The notes under the pieces were generated by a model that worked only from the letters and a program-made list of their open reading frames with translations, was not told the DNA's origin and did no database searches. From Rattus norvegicus (lineage: Eukaryota; Chordata; Mammalia; Rodentia; Muridae), in the NCBI RefSeq assembly GCF_036323735.1, contig NC_086034.1, positions 31,771,939-31,835,938 of the forward strand: a stretch of 64,000 nt of DNA, written 5' to 3'. This document shows positions 54,710 to 64,000 of this stretch, piece by piece. The translations under genes were made by a program, and so were the position numbers. The number at the start of each line of letters is the position of its first letter. Within the stretch, counting starts at the first letter, position 1.

Positions 54710-55730
54710 TTTTTTTTTTTTTTTTTTTATTAACTTGAGTATTTCTTATATACATTTCGAGTGTTATTCCCTTTCCCGGTTTCCGGGCAAACATCCCCCT
54801 CCCCCCTCCCCTTCCTTATGGGTGTTCCCCTCCCAACCCTCCCCCCATTGCCGCCCTCCCCCCATAGACTAGTTCACTGTGGGTTCAGTCTTAGCAGGAC
54901 CCAGGGCTTCCCCTTCCACTGGTGCTCTTACTAGGATATTCATTGCTACCTATGGGGTCAGAGTCCAGGGTCAGTCCATGTATAGTCTTTAGGTAGTGGC
55001 TTAGTCCCTGGAAGCTCTGGTTGCTTGGCATTGTTGTACTTTTGGGGTCTCGAGCCCCTTCAAGCTCTTCCAGTTCTTTCTCTGATTCCTTCAATAGGGG
55101 ACCTATTCTCAGTTCAGTGGTTTGCTGCTGGCATTCGCCTCTATATTTGCTGTATTCTGGCTGTGTCTCTCAGGAGCGATCTACATCCGGCTCCTGTCGG
55201 TCTGCACTTCTTTGCTTCATCCATCTTGTCTAATTGGGTGGCTGTATATGTATGGGCCACATGTGGGGCAGGCTCTGAATGGGTGTTCCTTCAGTCTCTG
55301 TTTTAATCTTTGCCTCTCCCTTCCCTGCCAAGGGTATTCTTTTTCCTCATTTAAAGAAGGAGTGAAGCATTCACATTTTGATCATCCGTCTTGAGTTTCG
55401 TTTGTTCTAGGGATCTAGGGTAATTCAAGCATTTGGGCTAATAGCCACTTATCAATGAGTGCATACCATGTATGTCTTTCTGTGATTGTGTTAGCTCACT
55501 CAGGATGATATTTTCCAGTTCCAACCATTTGCCTACGAATTTCATAAACTCGTTGTTTTTGATAGCTGAGTAATATTCCATTGTGTAGATGTACCACATT
55601 TTCTGTATCCATTCCTCTGTTGAAGGGCATCTGGGTTCTTTCCAGCTTCTGGCTATTATAAATAAGGCTGCGATGAACATAGTGGAGCACGTGTCTCTTT
55701 TATATGTTGAGGCATCTTTTGGGTATATGC
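54710..55730 (-). mobile_element. Young-looking 5'-truncated L1 (ORF2 C-terminus plus 3' UTR)
   Basis: A T tract (54710-54728), the complement of the G-rich tract (CCCCCTCCCCCCTCCCC around 54794), then the full L1 3' UTR matching L1-A and the ORF2 C-terminus on the - strand (99 open codons, about 55729 to 55438, ending with SLISGY). It is cut at about 55729. The flanks share CCTTTC (54704-54709 and 55730-55735), a short and uncertain target duplication. Low decay of the ORF2 end suggests recent insertion. Confidence 0.88.
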
Positions 55731-55814
55731 CTTTCAAGTTCCTGTGTTCCTCTGAGTCTCTGAAGTACCCTGGAAGCTATTAACCTGGCATCCCCATACC
55801 TACCAGGCATCTAC

Positions 55815-56150
55815 ATTTTACTTAAAGTTTTTATTTTTGTTTGAGAATTTCATATATGAGTCCTGTATTTACATCATTTCCACCCCTGCCTGGAAACCCT
55901 CCATCTTTCCCCATATCCTATCTACCTTTCTCCCTCACTCTCCAATTCAACTTCCTCTTATTATAGCCTACTGATTCTACGGAACGTTGTTCATGTGTTT
56001 AGGCCTGACCATTTGGGGTTGGATAAACTATCAGAATAAGGAAAAGTTATTCTCCCTCTCATATTAAGTATTGATTGACTATAGTTCTTCATGTAGAGGT
56101 GATGCCTTGTGAAATTTTCCCCTCCATGTTGTGCTGCTAAATAGTCTAGA
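55815..56150 (-). mobile_element. Old L1 3' UTR fragment
   Basis: AAGTTTTTATTTTTGTTTGA, GTATTTACATCATTTCCACC, GGCCTGACCATTTGGGG and TTGGATAAACTATCAG match the complement of the old L1 3' end. Confidence 0.65.
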
Positions 56151-56769
56151 AGTCATGCCTATTATTACAAATTTACCCAATTACAACTCATTGTGGAGAG
56201 GTTATGAATTTGACAGAAGAAATTACTTCAATTTTCCTAAACTAATATAATTTTTGTGTCCTAAATATTTATGCTTATATCCATAAATAAGTGTAGATCT
56301 CATCCTTCTTGCAGAAGCTTCTTTTAGCAACATTAACTATGAATAGGATCTACAATTGGTCAAATGCTGAAAGTAAGTGACCTTGTGATACCTCAAAAGA
56401 TGCATGTGTAATTCAAGCCCTACACTTAAGTCTCAGAAAACCATAAAGAATGGATTGAAAGATTGTATAGTCTAGAAGCCCATAATGCATTCTTTGAGAC
56501 ACAGCAATAAAGACATGAGAGGAAATAGCACCCATGAAATCTCAACATGGCTGGTTGGACAATACCTTACTAATGAAAATATCATGTGTCATACCTAAGA
56601 GACATCTTAAAGACAGCATGATCAAAGTCTTATTCTTGCTTATTTCCTAATATTCTTCATTTGTTAGAAGAAACAATGAGCATGTTCATCATTGACATAC
56701 CACAAAAATCACATTCACAAATGTCATTACTGCATGCTACTACTTTAAGAAAAAGAATGTTTTCTTTTG
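56151..56769. other. Single-copy DNA
   Basis: Nothing recognised. Confidence 0.5.
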
Positions 56770-56942
56770 GCCAGCACTGGTGATGCATAACTTTTATCCA
56801 AGCACTTTGGAGCCAGAGGCAGATGGATCTCTGAGTTCATGACCAGCCTGGTCTACAGAGTGCAATCTAGGAAACCAGAGCTACATGGAGAAGTCCTGTC
56901 TCAAGCATAACAAAACAAAAATAAGTGAATAAATAAATTCTC
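56770..56942 (+). mobile_element. B1 SINE
   Basis: GGCCAGCACTGGTGATGC, CCAAGCACTTTGGAGCCAG, GAGTTCATGACCAGCCTGG and TCTACAGAGTGCAATCTAGG, followed by an A-rich tail (CAAAACAAAAATAAG). A full-length but decayed 7SL-derived B1 with recognisable A- and B-box regions. Confidence 0.9.
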
Positions 56943-57959
56943 CTTCTCATCCCTCTCTTTCCTGTATAAGACTATTCCAACTTTCCAGATGGTCAAGCCA
57001 AAACATGTGGAAATGTTCCTCACTGCCTTTGTTTTTTAATACCTCACTTTATGCAGTCTACTAGGAAACTATCAGCTCTACTTTCTATTAACAAAATGTA
57101 TGTTTCAGATTTTATGAAATTTTAGATCATCTAAATTTAGATGGATCCATTCATAATAAAATTCAATTTTTGATAATAAAAATAGGCTTAAATATGAACA
57201 TTTATTTGCAATAGAAAATGCAATTACAATATAATTTCAGATGGATGAAAATACTAGAACATAAAATGAAAATTTTTAAATGGTTTTACAAGGTAATTAC
57301 TTGAAACCACATAGTAACAGATTTTATTAACGTTTTGGCTTTATGTTTAGTGACGAAATTTATTCTAAGATGATTTTACTAATTTAAGAAGATTAAAATG
57401 CATTCTTCCTTAGGATTGAGAGAAAGGTTAGAATAACTTTAGGCTTAAAACAAAAGTTCTGAAAATTGAATTTCCTAACCTAGTGTTGGCCAGGAGTCAT
57501 GAAGACAAAGATGACTAGATTGCATACCCTGTGTGAATATCCTTGGAGTCTGTAATAATTTTCAAATACTTTTGTATGTCACATTTAAGCTTTCGGCATC
57601 TCAATTTCCAAGTGGTGACATGTGGGGCTCCTTTGTAAACTGATGATTCTCATTAGCCACTTTGCCAATGATGCACATTTTTGGTCATGCGTGGTGAGTT
57701 TTATGTTATATTCATTAATACTTTCAAATGAAAATGATGAAATATGTGATGCACAGTTCATTTGCACTGGATTTGTTTAATGATAGCATACGTTTATGAC
57801 ATATGAGTAGCAAGTAGAGGCATTTTGGTAACTTCTATTTAATGACTTTTATCAACAGATATTTTTCAGCTAATAGGTTTCTGTGTGTTTGTGGTTTTGT
57901 TTGCAGTATCTTCAATTCTCTGATCTGAGAGGACTTCATTTTGGTTCATCAGAATAGAA
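56943..57959. other. Single-copy AT-rich DNA
   Basis: No repeat or gene recognised. The stretch 57590-57770 is less AT-rich and could be conserved, but there is no direct evidence. Confidence 0.45.
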
Positions 57960-58180
57960 TTCTAAAGTGAAAAGTGGTCAACCCTGCAAACACATATGCA
58001 AACAACATTGCATGTTTAAAGTTAGGAATATTTATGAGTATACATGTATGCATGCAGTAACAATTAGTGAAAGAAGAATTTGAAGAAAACGTTTGTGGAT
58101 ACATGGGAGAGTTTAGAGGGGAGAAACAGAAGGAAGAAAGGTTATGATTTTACTACAATCTCTAACATAAAAATTTTTAA
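57960..58180 (+). mobile_element. Old L1 3'-end fragment
   Basis: GTGGTCAACCCTGCAAACAC, GTTAGGAATATTTATGAG, GCAGTAACAATTAGTGAAAG and GGGAGAGTTTAGAGGGGAG match the sense order of the copy at 21035-21480. Confidence 0.6.
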
Positions 58181-58544
58181 AAATTATGCACCCCACACTT
58201 GAAAACCTTTTCTCCAAAGTAGCTCCTGGCTCTACACTTTCTCATTACTTCTTTATTACCTTCTTTCCTGGCCTTTTCCACAAACATACTGTGTCCCACG
58301 GGCAGATGCATAAAACATACTCATTTTATGACACAAATCTATTCTTAAGGGAATTTGTGCAGGAGAAAGTCGCTAAAGCTAAAGCCTCACTCGCTTCATA
58401 GTACATATGCCTCTTTTTATTATATGTATCCAGGCTTGTTATCCCTCAGCTGACAGCCCAGTGCATGTCAGGATCACCTCTGCAAACAGCTTCCCTCTGG
58501 TCTTCAACTCTTTCTTCTTGCCACTGTAAAGTCCACCACTGCCC
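58181..58544. other. Single-copy DNA
   Basis: A 71-codon frame (58186-58401) lacks a domain. No repeat is recognised. Confidence 0.45.
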
Positions 58545-58965
58545 AACAAAGAAAATGATCCCATTAAAACTGAAGTTGGATCCTGTTGCTGCTGGTCTCA
58601 GCATCATGTTGCAGTTTTACTGTCTCACTCAGCATCAAAGGCAAAGTCTATGCCTATTAATTCCAAAAATAGCTGACTGCTGATTACTGCTGTGTCCTCA
58701 TCCTCTAGTCCTATCAGTCAGCTCCTTCTGCTGAACACATGCGCCTTTACTCTTTTTCTCGACACCTGCCTCTGTGTCTGACTCTGCTTCCTCTGCCGGC
58801 TCTGTGCTCTGCACCTAGTGCACCTTCTATGTCTTTATTTTAAGGTCATCTTCTCACGGAGTTCCATCTACTCACTTCTCCATCCACTCTGTGGCTCTTT
58901 TTACCTTTCTTTGTTCAAATTTCTCTTTATCACACCCCTGATAGATATGCTTATAATTTTATACA
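58545..58965 (-). mobile_element. Probable ancient L2 LINE fragment
   Basis: The run TCCCATTAAAACTGAAGTTG, AAGGCAAAGTCTATGCCTA, then a CTCTGCCTGGCTC-like pyrimidine-rich part, AAGGTCATCTTCTCACGG and CTTTATCACACCCCTGATAG follows the antisense layout of mammalian L2 3' ends. It is heavily decayed, as expected for an element older than the rodent radiation. Confidence 0.5.
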
Positions 58966-60239
58966 AGCTGTCAATATGGTTTCACTTAAAGGTTTCTCAT
59001 TAATATTCCCTATGGCTCTCAAAAATCATTTTATTTTCTCTTTTCATGACATGAAATGAAATTCCACGACAACTGTGCTTCTTTGTATTGCTGTTCATTT
59101 TCAACACAGAATGACAAAAAGTAGAGAGTAAGCTTAAATTGTCCCCTTTATTTCCAATTCACGAAAATACATTGAAAAATTACAGGAAATGTATCACAAA
59201 GACATGAACACATGGAAAGCTGATGATAAAAACACGTCTTTAAAAACATGAGACTGTGCTACCTGGGAGTCAGCTTTACATTTAAATTACTTGAATGCAT
59301 AAAATGTTTTAATCTAACAATAGTAGTATCCTAACCAAACAGGATAGATTTAACTACATTTATTTCACGAGTAAAATATAAATTATTCCTAAGACTAAAG
59401 TGATACACTTTAGCCAAATTAAAAAAATTAACTATACACAGTGAGCTTTAATATGCTGTGGCATGTGCCCTCTGTATGTTTGGCCCTGAAGTTTAACATG
59501 CCAATTTATAAAAATGTAACAACAATATATATTATATTTATATTATCCATAATATGTTACAATGTATAGTATATAGTATAATGCATAATGTATAGTACAA
59601 TGTAGAATATATTATAATAATGGAGAGAGTATTATATATACAGCCTGCATTTCTAAACCTCACCTTCACCAATTTATATAATGTGTTCATTTCCTAATTT
59701 TGCCTCTCAAAATCCTACTTATCTCAATCCAGATTGTCTTTCTGGAAGAGTTGTTGCAAACACAATAAATGATCCTTTCCCCTTGGAAGTTATTCCTTCA
59801 TGCAGCATCACTGAGCAGATCTGTCGGATGGTTGCTGCTGTCGTCAATCTTGTTCTTAACTTTCACAAAGACATGAGCAGGTCAAAAGCTGATGGTAACA
59901 ATGGCTCCTTGATGAGAAACCATGCTACCTGGGAGTTACTTTTATATTTAAATGACTTTAATGCATAAAAGTGTTTCATCTTAGACAATTAACTTGGCAA
60001 TGGACAAATGGAAAGTTACAAGTCTTTGTGGCCCAAGCACCAACTTGCTTTGTAAAAGTAGCATTGTGATAAATACTACTTATAATTAATTGTGATAACA
60101 GTATCACAATTTATCTCCTGTGCTACGAAACATGTGGATCTGTCATGTAATCATCAAAATGGACTTTATTAATTTTATTAATAATGTTGGCATGTTTTAT
60201 AAAGATAAAAGATATTTCAGAGATGTTACCATGGGAGCT
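58966..60239. other. Single-copy AT-rich DNA with TATA-rich run
   Basis: It includes an AT-rich run of TATATTATA and ATGTATAGTATA variants (59520-59640). A near-duplicated piece occurs twice: ATGAGACTGTGCTACCTGGG (59248-59267) and GAGAAACCATGCTACCTGGG (59913-59932), each followed by AGTCAGCTTTACATTTAAAT or AGTTACTTTTATATTTAAAT. No gene is recognised. Confidence 0.5.
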
Positions 60240-60665
60240 CTAGCCCTAATTGGTATATCTACAATGCAACTCCTACCTAAGGGTCTGGGAATATAGCAGA
60301 AAAGATACTGTCTTTTAGACATTACAGAAAAGCTACACCTAAGAAATTACAACAGAATGTGTACCTGAATAGGACCTGCGCAACGACAGCACCAATTAGC
60401 ATGCAAAAATGGACGAAGGCCTCATGATTTGCTAAAGAGCTATAAACAGCATATGCTGAGAGAGGGACAAGGATTTTACCAGGAAAAAGTCTATGATAGG
60501 TTATCCAACCCTGAGTGGTCAGTTCTAAGCACATGCACATATGAGCAACACGAAATAGATTCATTAGGTTGTGCTTTTGTAAGTGTGCATGTGTGTGTGT
60601 GTGTGTGTGTGTGTATTGTGAGTATAAAAATAATAATAAGGGGTCTTAAGTTTGGAAAGGAGTTG
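60240..60665 (+). mobile_element. Old L1 3'-end fragment with (TG)n
   Basis: TAAGAAATTACAACAGAATG, GATAGGTTATCCAACCCTG and GTGGTCAGTTCTAAGCAC match the old L1 3' end, followed by a (TG)n run (60590-60615) in the usual microsatellite-prone place. Confidence 0.6.
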
Positions 60666-61329
60666 GGGTGACACATATCCACAAGCCCACAAATGCACAA
60701 ATAAAGAAAAACAAAAGTTTAAGGTATTTTTTAATAGGAAATGATACTGATGGTATTATCATGCCTACTGCTACAAATACAATCGCTCTCATTCTGCTGT
60801 GTGTATAACTGATGTTAAGTAAGGGTAAATTATATATGAAATGAAAAACAGAGTAAATAAAAAAATGTTGAGGTTTGGATTAGAATGCCACTATAGGCTC
60901 ATATGTTTGAATACCTGGTTATTGGTTCATCTTTCTCTGTTTCTGTCTCTGCTTTTCTCTTTGTCTCTGTCTCCTTTTCTTCTCTCTTCCTCTCTCTTTT
61001 TATCTATGTCTTCCTGTCTTTCTACCCCTCCCTTTCTCCGTGCCCCTCCCTCCTTCACCTCTGCCTGTCTCCTAACCTAAGAAACCATATCCTCCAAATA
61101 AATGCCTTCTTTCATAAACTGTCTTGGTTGAAGTGTTTTGTAACATCTGTAGAAAAGTAAACCATGAGTTGACTTTACTTTCAAAATATTACCCCTTGTT
61201 CACACAGCTATTCTACCAACTCATCCCTATCATTAATATTTATGGAGGTAAGAACAGCTCTTAGATGCATCCAGTCTTCTTGCTCTCTTATTGACATTTT
61301 TTACAAGAAAGTATTTGAAAAGAAAAAGA
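60666..61329. other. Single-copy DNA with pyrimidine-rich run
   Basis: A TCTCTGTTTCTG-type pyrimidine run lies at about 60925-61065. Frames across it (60841-61080, 60903-61160) follow from composition. Confidence 0.5.
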
Positions 61330-62220
61330 ATTTATTTTAAAAGAAAGTATTTTGTTTGAATATATTAATTATACATACTAAACTATTCAAATATGATACC
61401 TTCATACATACACATAATGTGTTTTGATCAAACTTACTCCCTATTATACCTTCTTAGTCCCTCCCATTCCAGCTGATCCCCTTCTGTGGTGGCTTGAATA
61501 TGAATAGTGCCAGGGAGTGGCACTACTATGAAGTGTGCCTTTGTTGGAGTAGGTGTGGCCTTGGAGTAGGTGTGTCACTGTGGGCTTGGGCTTTAAGACT
61601 CTTGTCCTAGCTGCCTGGAAGTCAATCTTCTCCTAGAAGCCTTCAGATGAAGATGTAGAACTCTCAGCTTCTCTTGCACTATGTCTGCCTGGATGCTGCC
61701 ATGCTCCCATCTTGATGATCATGGAGTGAACCTGTAAGTGAGGAGCAAGTAAATGTTGTCTTTATAAGCATTGTCTTGGTCATGGTGTCTGTTCACAGAA
61801 GTAAAACCCTAACTAAGACAACTTCTTTCCAACTTAGTCCCCTTGTACATTTATGTCATGTGTGCATGTGCATGTGTGTATGTGTATGTGTGTGTGAGCA
61901 GGTGCAGGTGTGCATGTGTATGTGCATGTGTGTGCATCTGTGGGTCTCTAAGACCCAGTGAGTCTCATTAGGGTTGTTTATAGGATCGTTGGGCATCTTA
62001 CCAATTACTAGACTTCTAAATAACATCTGTCCCCTCTATAGTTGTGCGTTAATTCTTTGGACAGAGTATGGCCTCATAAGGTCATTGATAGCAGAGAGTT
62101 GATGAACCAGTCTCTATGTAAACATTATGCAGTTCATCATAGGTGCTATGAGCTTAAGCGGGAAACAGTTGTGTCATTCTCTTGAGGTGGTGCACAATAC
62201 TTGTAACCTTTCCTTCTTTC
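61330..62220 (-). mobile_element. Old L1 3' UTR split by a solo LTR
   Basis: Left part: CATACACATAATGTGTTTTG and CTTAGTCCCTCCCATTCC (61330-61484). Right part: GGTCTCTAAGACCCAGTGAG, AGTCTCATTAGGGTTGTTTA and GCTATGAGCTTAAGCGGG (61821-62220), with a TG-rich run at 61856-61945. The two halves belong to one old L1 in - orientation. The LTR at 61485-61820 lies between them. Confidence 0.65.
61485..61820 (+). mobile_element. Complete solo ERVL-like LTR (336 bp)
   Basis: Starts TGTGGTGGCTTGAATATG, contains GGAGTGGCACTACTATG, CAGATGAAGATGTAGAAC, ATGGAGTGAACCTG and GCAAGTAAATGTTGTC, and ends AAAACCCTAACTAAGACA. Flanking 5-mers CCTTC (61480-61484) and ACTTC (61821-61825) agree at four of five, as expected for an old ERVL duplication. 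No internal sequence remains, so it formed by LTR-LTR recombination. It serves as the reference LTR for the window. Confidence 0.8.
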
Positions 62221-62298
62221 CATGTCTGCATGCATTTTTACAAAACCATTTAATTAGACCTATATTATTGATATATCTCTACTTCTATCTATCTATTG

Positions 62299-62351
<53 letters not shown>

Positions 62352-62811
62352 GACACACTACAAGCCATAGTCTATACACTGTTCTTTTTCTCTTTTTCTC
62401 CATTTAAGTCTTAGGTTCATAAATGCCTATGTCCCTGATACTGGCCATCATTAGCATCTACATGCTAATCTCTTTGCTGTATCTTTAGAGAAGATCAGCA
62501 GAAACAAAGTTGCTTAAGTTCTTTCATGATCAGAATATTTCACCTGGGTACTTTGTACTTGAAAGGCATTTTTGTCTTTGACTTCCATTTTCTTTCATTA
62601 CTTTTCTTGAGTGTGGTACATTTTTTTTTTTTGCTGACACCGGATTTATGTTAAAATATGATCTGGTATTTTAGTTTTAATTTTTCTTGTAAGTCATTTT
62701 ATTTTTTTAACCTAGATGTCAAAAATGGAATTTCCTATCCTTTAAGGTTCAGTACTGAGTATGATTTCTCTTATGTCATTTCAGATTAACATCATTAGTA
62801 TGCATAAGAAT
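62221..62811. other. Single-copy DNA with (CA)n
   Basis: A (CA)n microsatellite lies at 62299-62357. Otherwise nothing is recognised. Confidence 0.5.
62299..62357. repeat. (CA)n microsatellite
   Basis: About 20 pure CA units followed by interrupted units. Confidence 0.95.
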
Positions 62812-63175
62812 TACTTTTCCTGTTGCTGTATCAATACAGGATGAAGGCAATTCAAGGAAGGGAAGGTTTCTTTTCACTCAATTTAAAGGGACATGGGCCA
62901 TCATAGTTTGAAGACAAAAGACCGAAGTTGTCAGCCATCCTGACTCCACAATCAGAAAGAAAGAAATGAATGGCAGTTCTCAGCCTGTTCTTACCTTTCC
63001 CCTTTTTATAAGGTCTGAGACTCTATCTCATGAGCGTGAGCTATGCCACTTTCAGTGGGTGGTGCCTCCTCAGTGAAACCTCTATGGAAGGAATCTTAAA
63101 GGCATGACAGGAAGTGTGTCCCAGTACATTCTAAATCCACTCACGTGGACAATAAAAATTAACCATCAAAGGGTA
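62812..63175 (-). mobile_element. Rodent LTR-like repeat, decayed
   Basis: TTTCCTGTTGCTGTATC, CATGGGCCATCATAGTTTG, CACAATCAGAAAGAAAG and GACAATAAAAATTAACCATC, ending with an AACCATCA-type terminus. It is related in layout to the TGTGCTGGCTAG family but belongs to a distinct subfamily. Confidence 0.5.
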
Positions 63176-63237
63176 TGTATGCAGTTTTAAATATGCTGTT
63201 TTAGCCCACTTTTAATTGCTTAGAAAACATATTGTCA

Positions 63238-63435
63238 ATGTATTTGTTTAGATTCTGTGAGGTAGGTCTCAGGTAATCCAGATTGGCCTCAGCTCTCTAA
63301 ATAGTTGATATAGTCTTGTGTCTTTTATCTTTCTGCCTGGGATTATAGGTGCATATGTAGTGCTGTAAATCAAACCTAGGCTTTAACGCCTGCTGGGCAA
63401 GCAGTCTCCAATTGAGCTGCATCACCACCCTAGGT
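63238..63435 (-). mobile_element. ID/B1-composite (B4-class) SINE
   Basis: CAGATTGGCCTCAGCTCTC, CTGCCTGGGATTATAGGTGC (B1 complement) and AACCTAGGCTTTAACGCC, GCAAGCAGTCTCCAATTGAG and CATCACCACCCTA (tRNA-like part complement). The tRNA-derived promoter end lies at the right, so the element is on the - strand. Confidence 0.65.
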
Positions 63436-64000
63436 GATGCAACTTTAATTAGCTTATCTAATATTTTATCTGATTCTTTGCTTTGATTTTTCTCTTCATG
63501 GATCTATATAATTTTAACTTTCAAATTTAATTCTTTTGTCAAAATTATTGAACATCATATTTACCTTGGTTATTAATTCTCAAATGTAATATTTTGAATG
63601 AATTAACTGTTGTATTTATTTCTTATTTTGTTTCTGTTAGTCTTCTTTTGGCAATGATTTGTTTATTTTAAATTTATGAATGTTTATAGCAGTGTTTTCC
63701 TACTGTGCTGCCTCTCCTTTTTGTAGAGGAATAAGCTGTGTTGTTCAATGTGGGTTTTGTACATGTACTCTGTAGCATGACTCCACTGATATTTTCATTC
63801 TATTCCTGTTCTTAGAGATCAAAAATATTTATAGTCCTATCCTTCGCCACATTTTATGAGTCCCTTTTACCCTAAGTTGAATATTTATCATAGTGGAACG
63901 CTAACGCTTACTCCATCATCAGCAATTTATCCTTACTGTACAAATGACACAATAAGATATTCCTGGTTATTAAAATGTGCACTCTAATATGGAATAGACA
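63436..64000. other. Single-copy AT-rich DNA
   Basis: No repeat or gene is recognised up to the window edge. Confidence 0.5.

Noticed and set aside
54701..55735. Target-site duplication around the L1 at 54710-55730
   Set aside because: Only CCTTTC is shared and one copy touches the T tract, so chance is likely.
1..64000. A previously undescribed coding system or operon
   Set aside because: The window is rodent repeat-rich nuclear DNA. All long frames are explained by retroelements or simple repeats, and no gene cluster is present.

Overview
The window is vertebrate nuclear DNA from a murine rodent, most likely rat (Rattus) or a close relative. The evidence is the repeat content: LINE-1 copies whose 5' UTR, ORF1 and G-rich 3' UTR look like the rat L1 type, older Lx-type L1 copies, B1, B2, B3 and B4 SINEs, URR1-type DNA transposon sequence, and rodent LTRs. 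No single-copy protein-coding gene, splice-supported exon, tRNA, rRNA or CpG island could be supported. The window reads as an AT-rich intergenic or deep-intronic segment built by layered retrotransposition.

Layout. 1-1130: mostly single-copy DNA with an LTR-like fragment (about 240-441) and a URR1 hAT-type element (about 935-1130). 1131-7510: a nearly full-length L1 in + orientation, called L1-A here. Its ORF1 has one in-frame stop, its ORF2 is broken several times, and a 5'-truncated B2 SINE sits in ORF2 between perfect 17-bp target duplications. 7860-9480: old L1 tail, (CA)n and a B3 SINE. 9478-14394: a 5'-truncated Lx-type L1 (L1-B). 14400-24279: mostly single-copy DNA with microsatellites, old L1 3' ends and LTR fragments. 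24280-26556: a decayed ERVL-like element on the - strand with a 363-bp LTR, a primer-binding-site-like motif next to it, a partial second LTR and a near-matching 5-bp duplication. 26557-34960: mostly single-copy DNA, SINEs, a probable solo LTR, an ancient L1 reverse-transcriptase fragment and a 409-bp LTR-like repeat. 34960-40036: an L1 3' end joined directly to a second long L1 (L1-C) that has 1.56 tandem promoter monomers and a roughly 1.75-kb internal deletion. 40613-41910: an L1 with a twin-priming inversion (L1-D). 41911-64000: further L1 3' ends, an L2 relic, SINEs, solo LTRs (one with a 20-bp minisatellite) and microsatellites, including a roughly 455-bp TCTCTG-type array.

No genes act together here in a pathway. 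The autonomous machinery was L1 ORF1/ORF2 and it is broken in every copy seen. The B1, B2, B3 and B4 elements are non-autonomous and depended on L1 proteins supplied in trans. The most useful signals are structural records of retrotransposition: nesting order, target duplications, inversion, internal deletion, a possible 3' transduction and a tail-to-head L1 junction. A few single-copy stretches with relatively many CpGs could be conserved non-coding elements, but this cannot be decided from one sequence. I found no convincing undescribed biological system.
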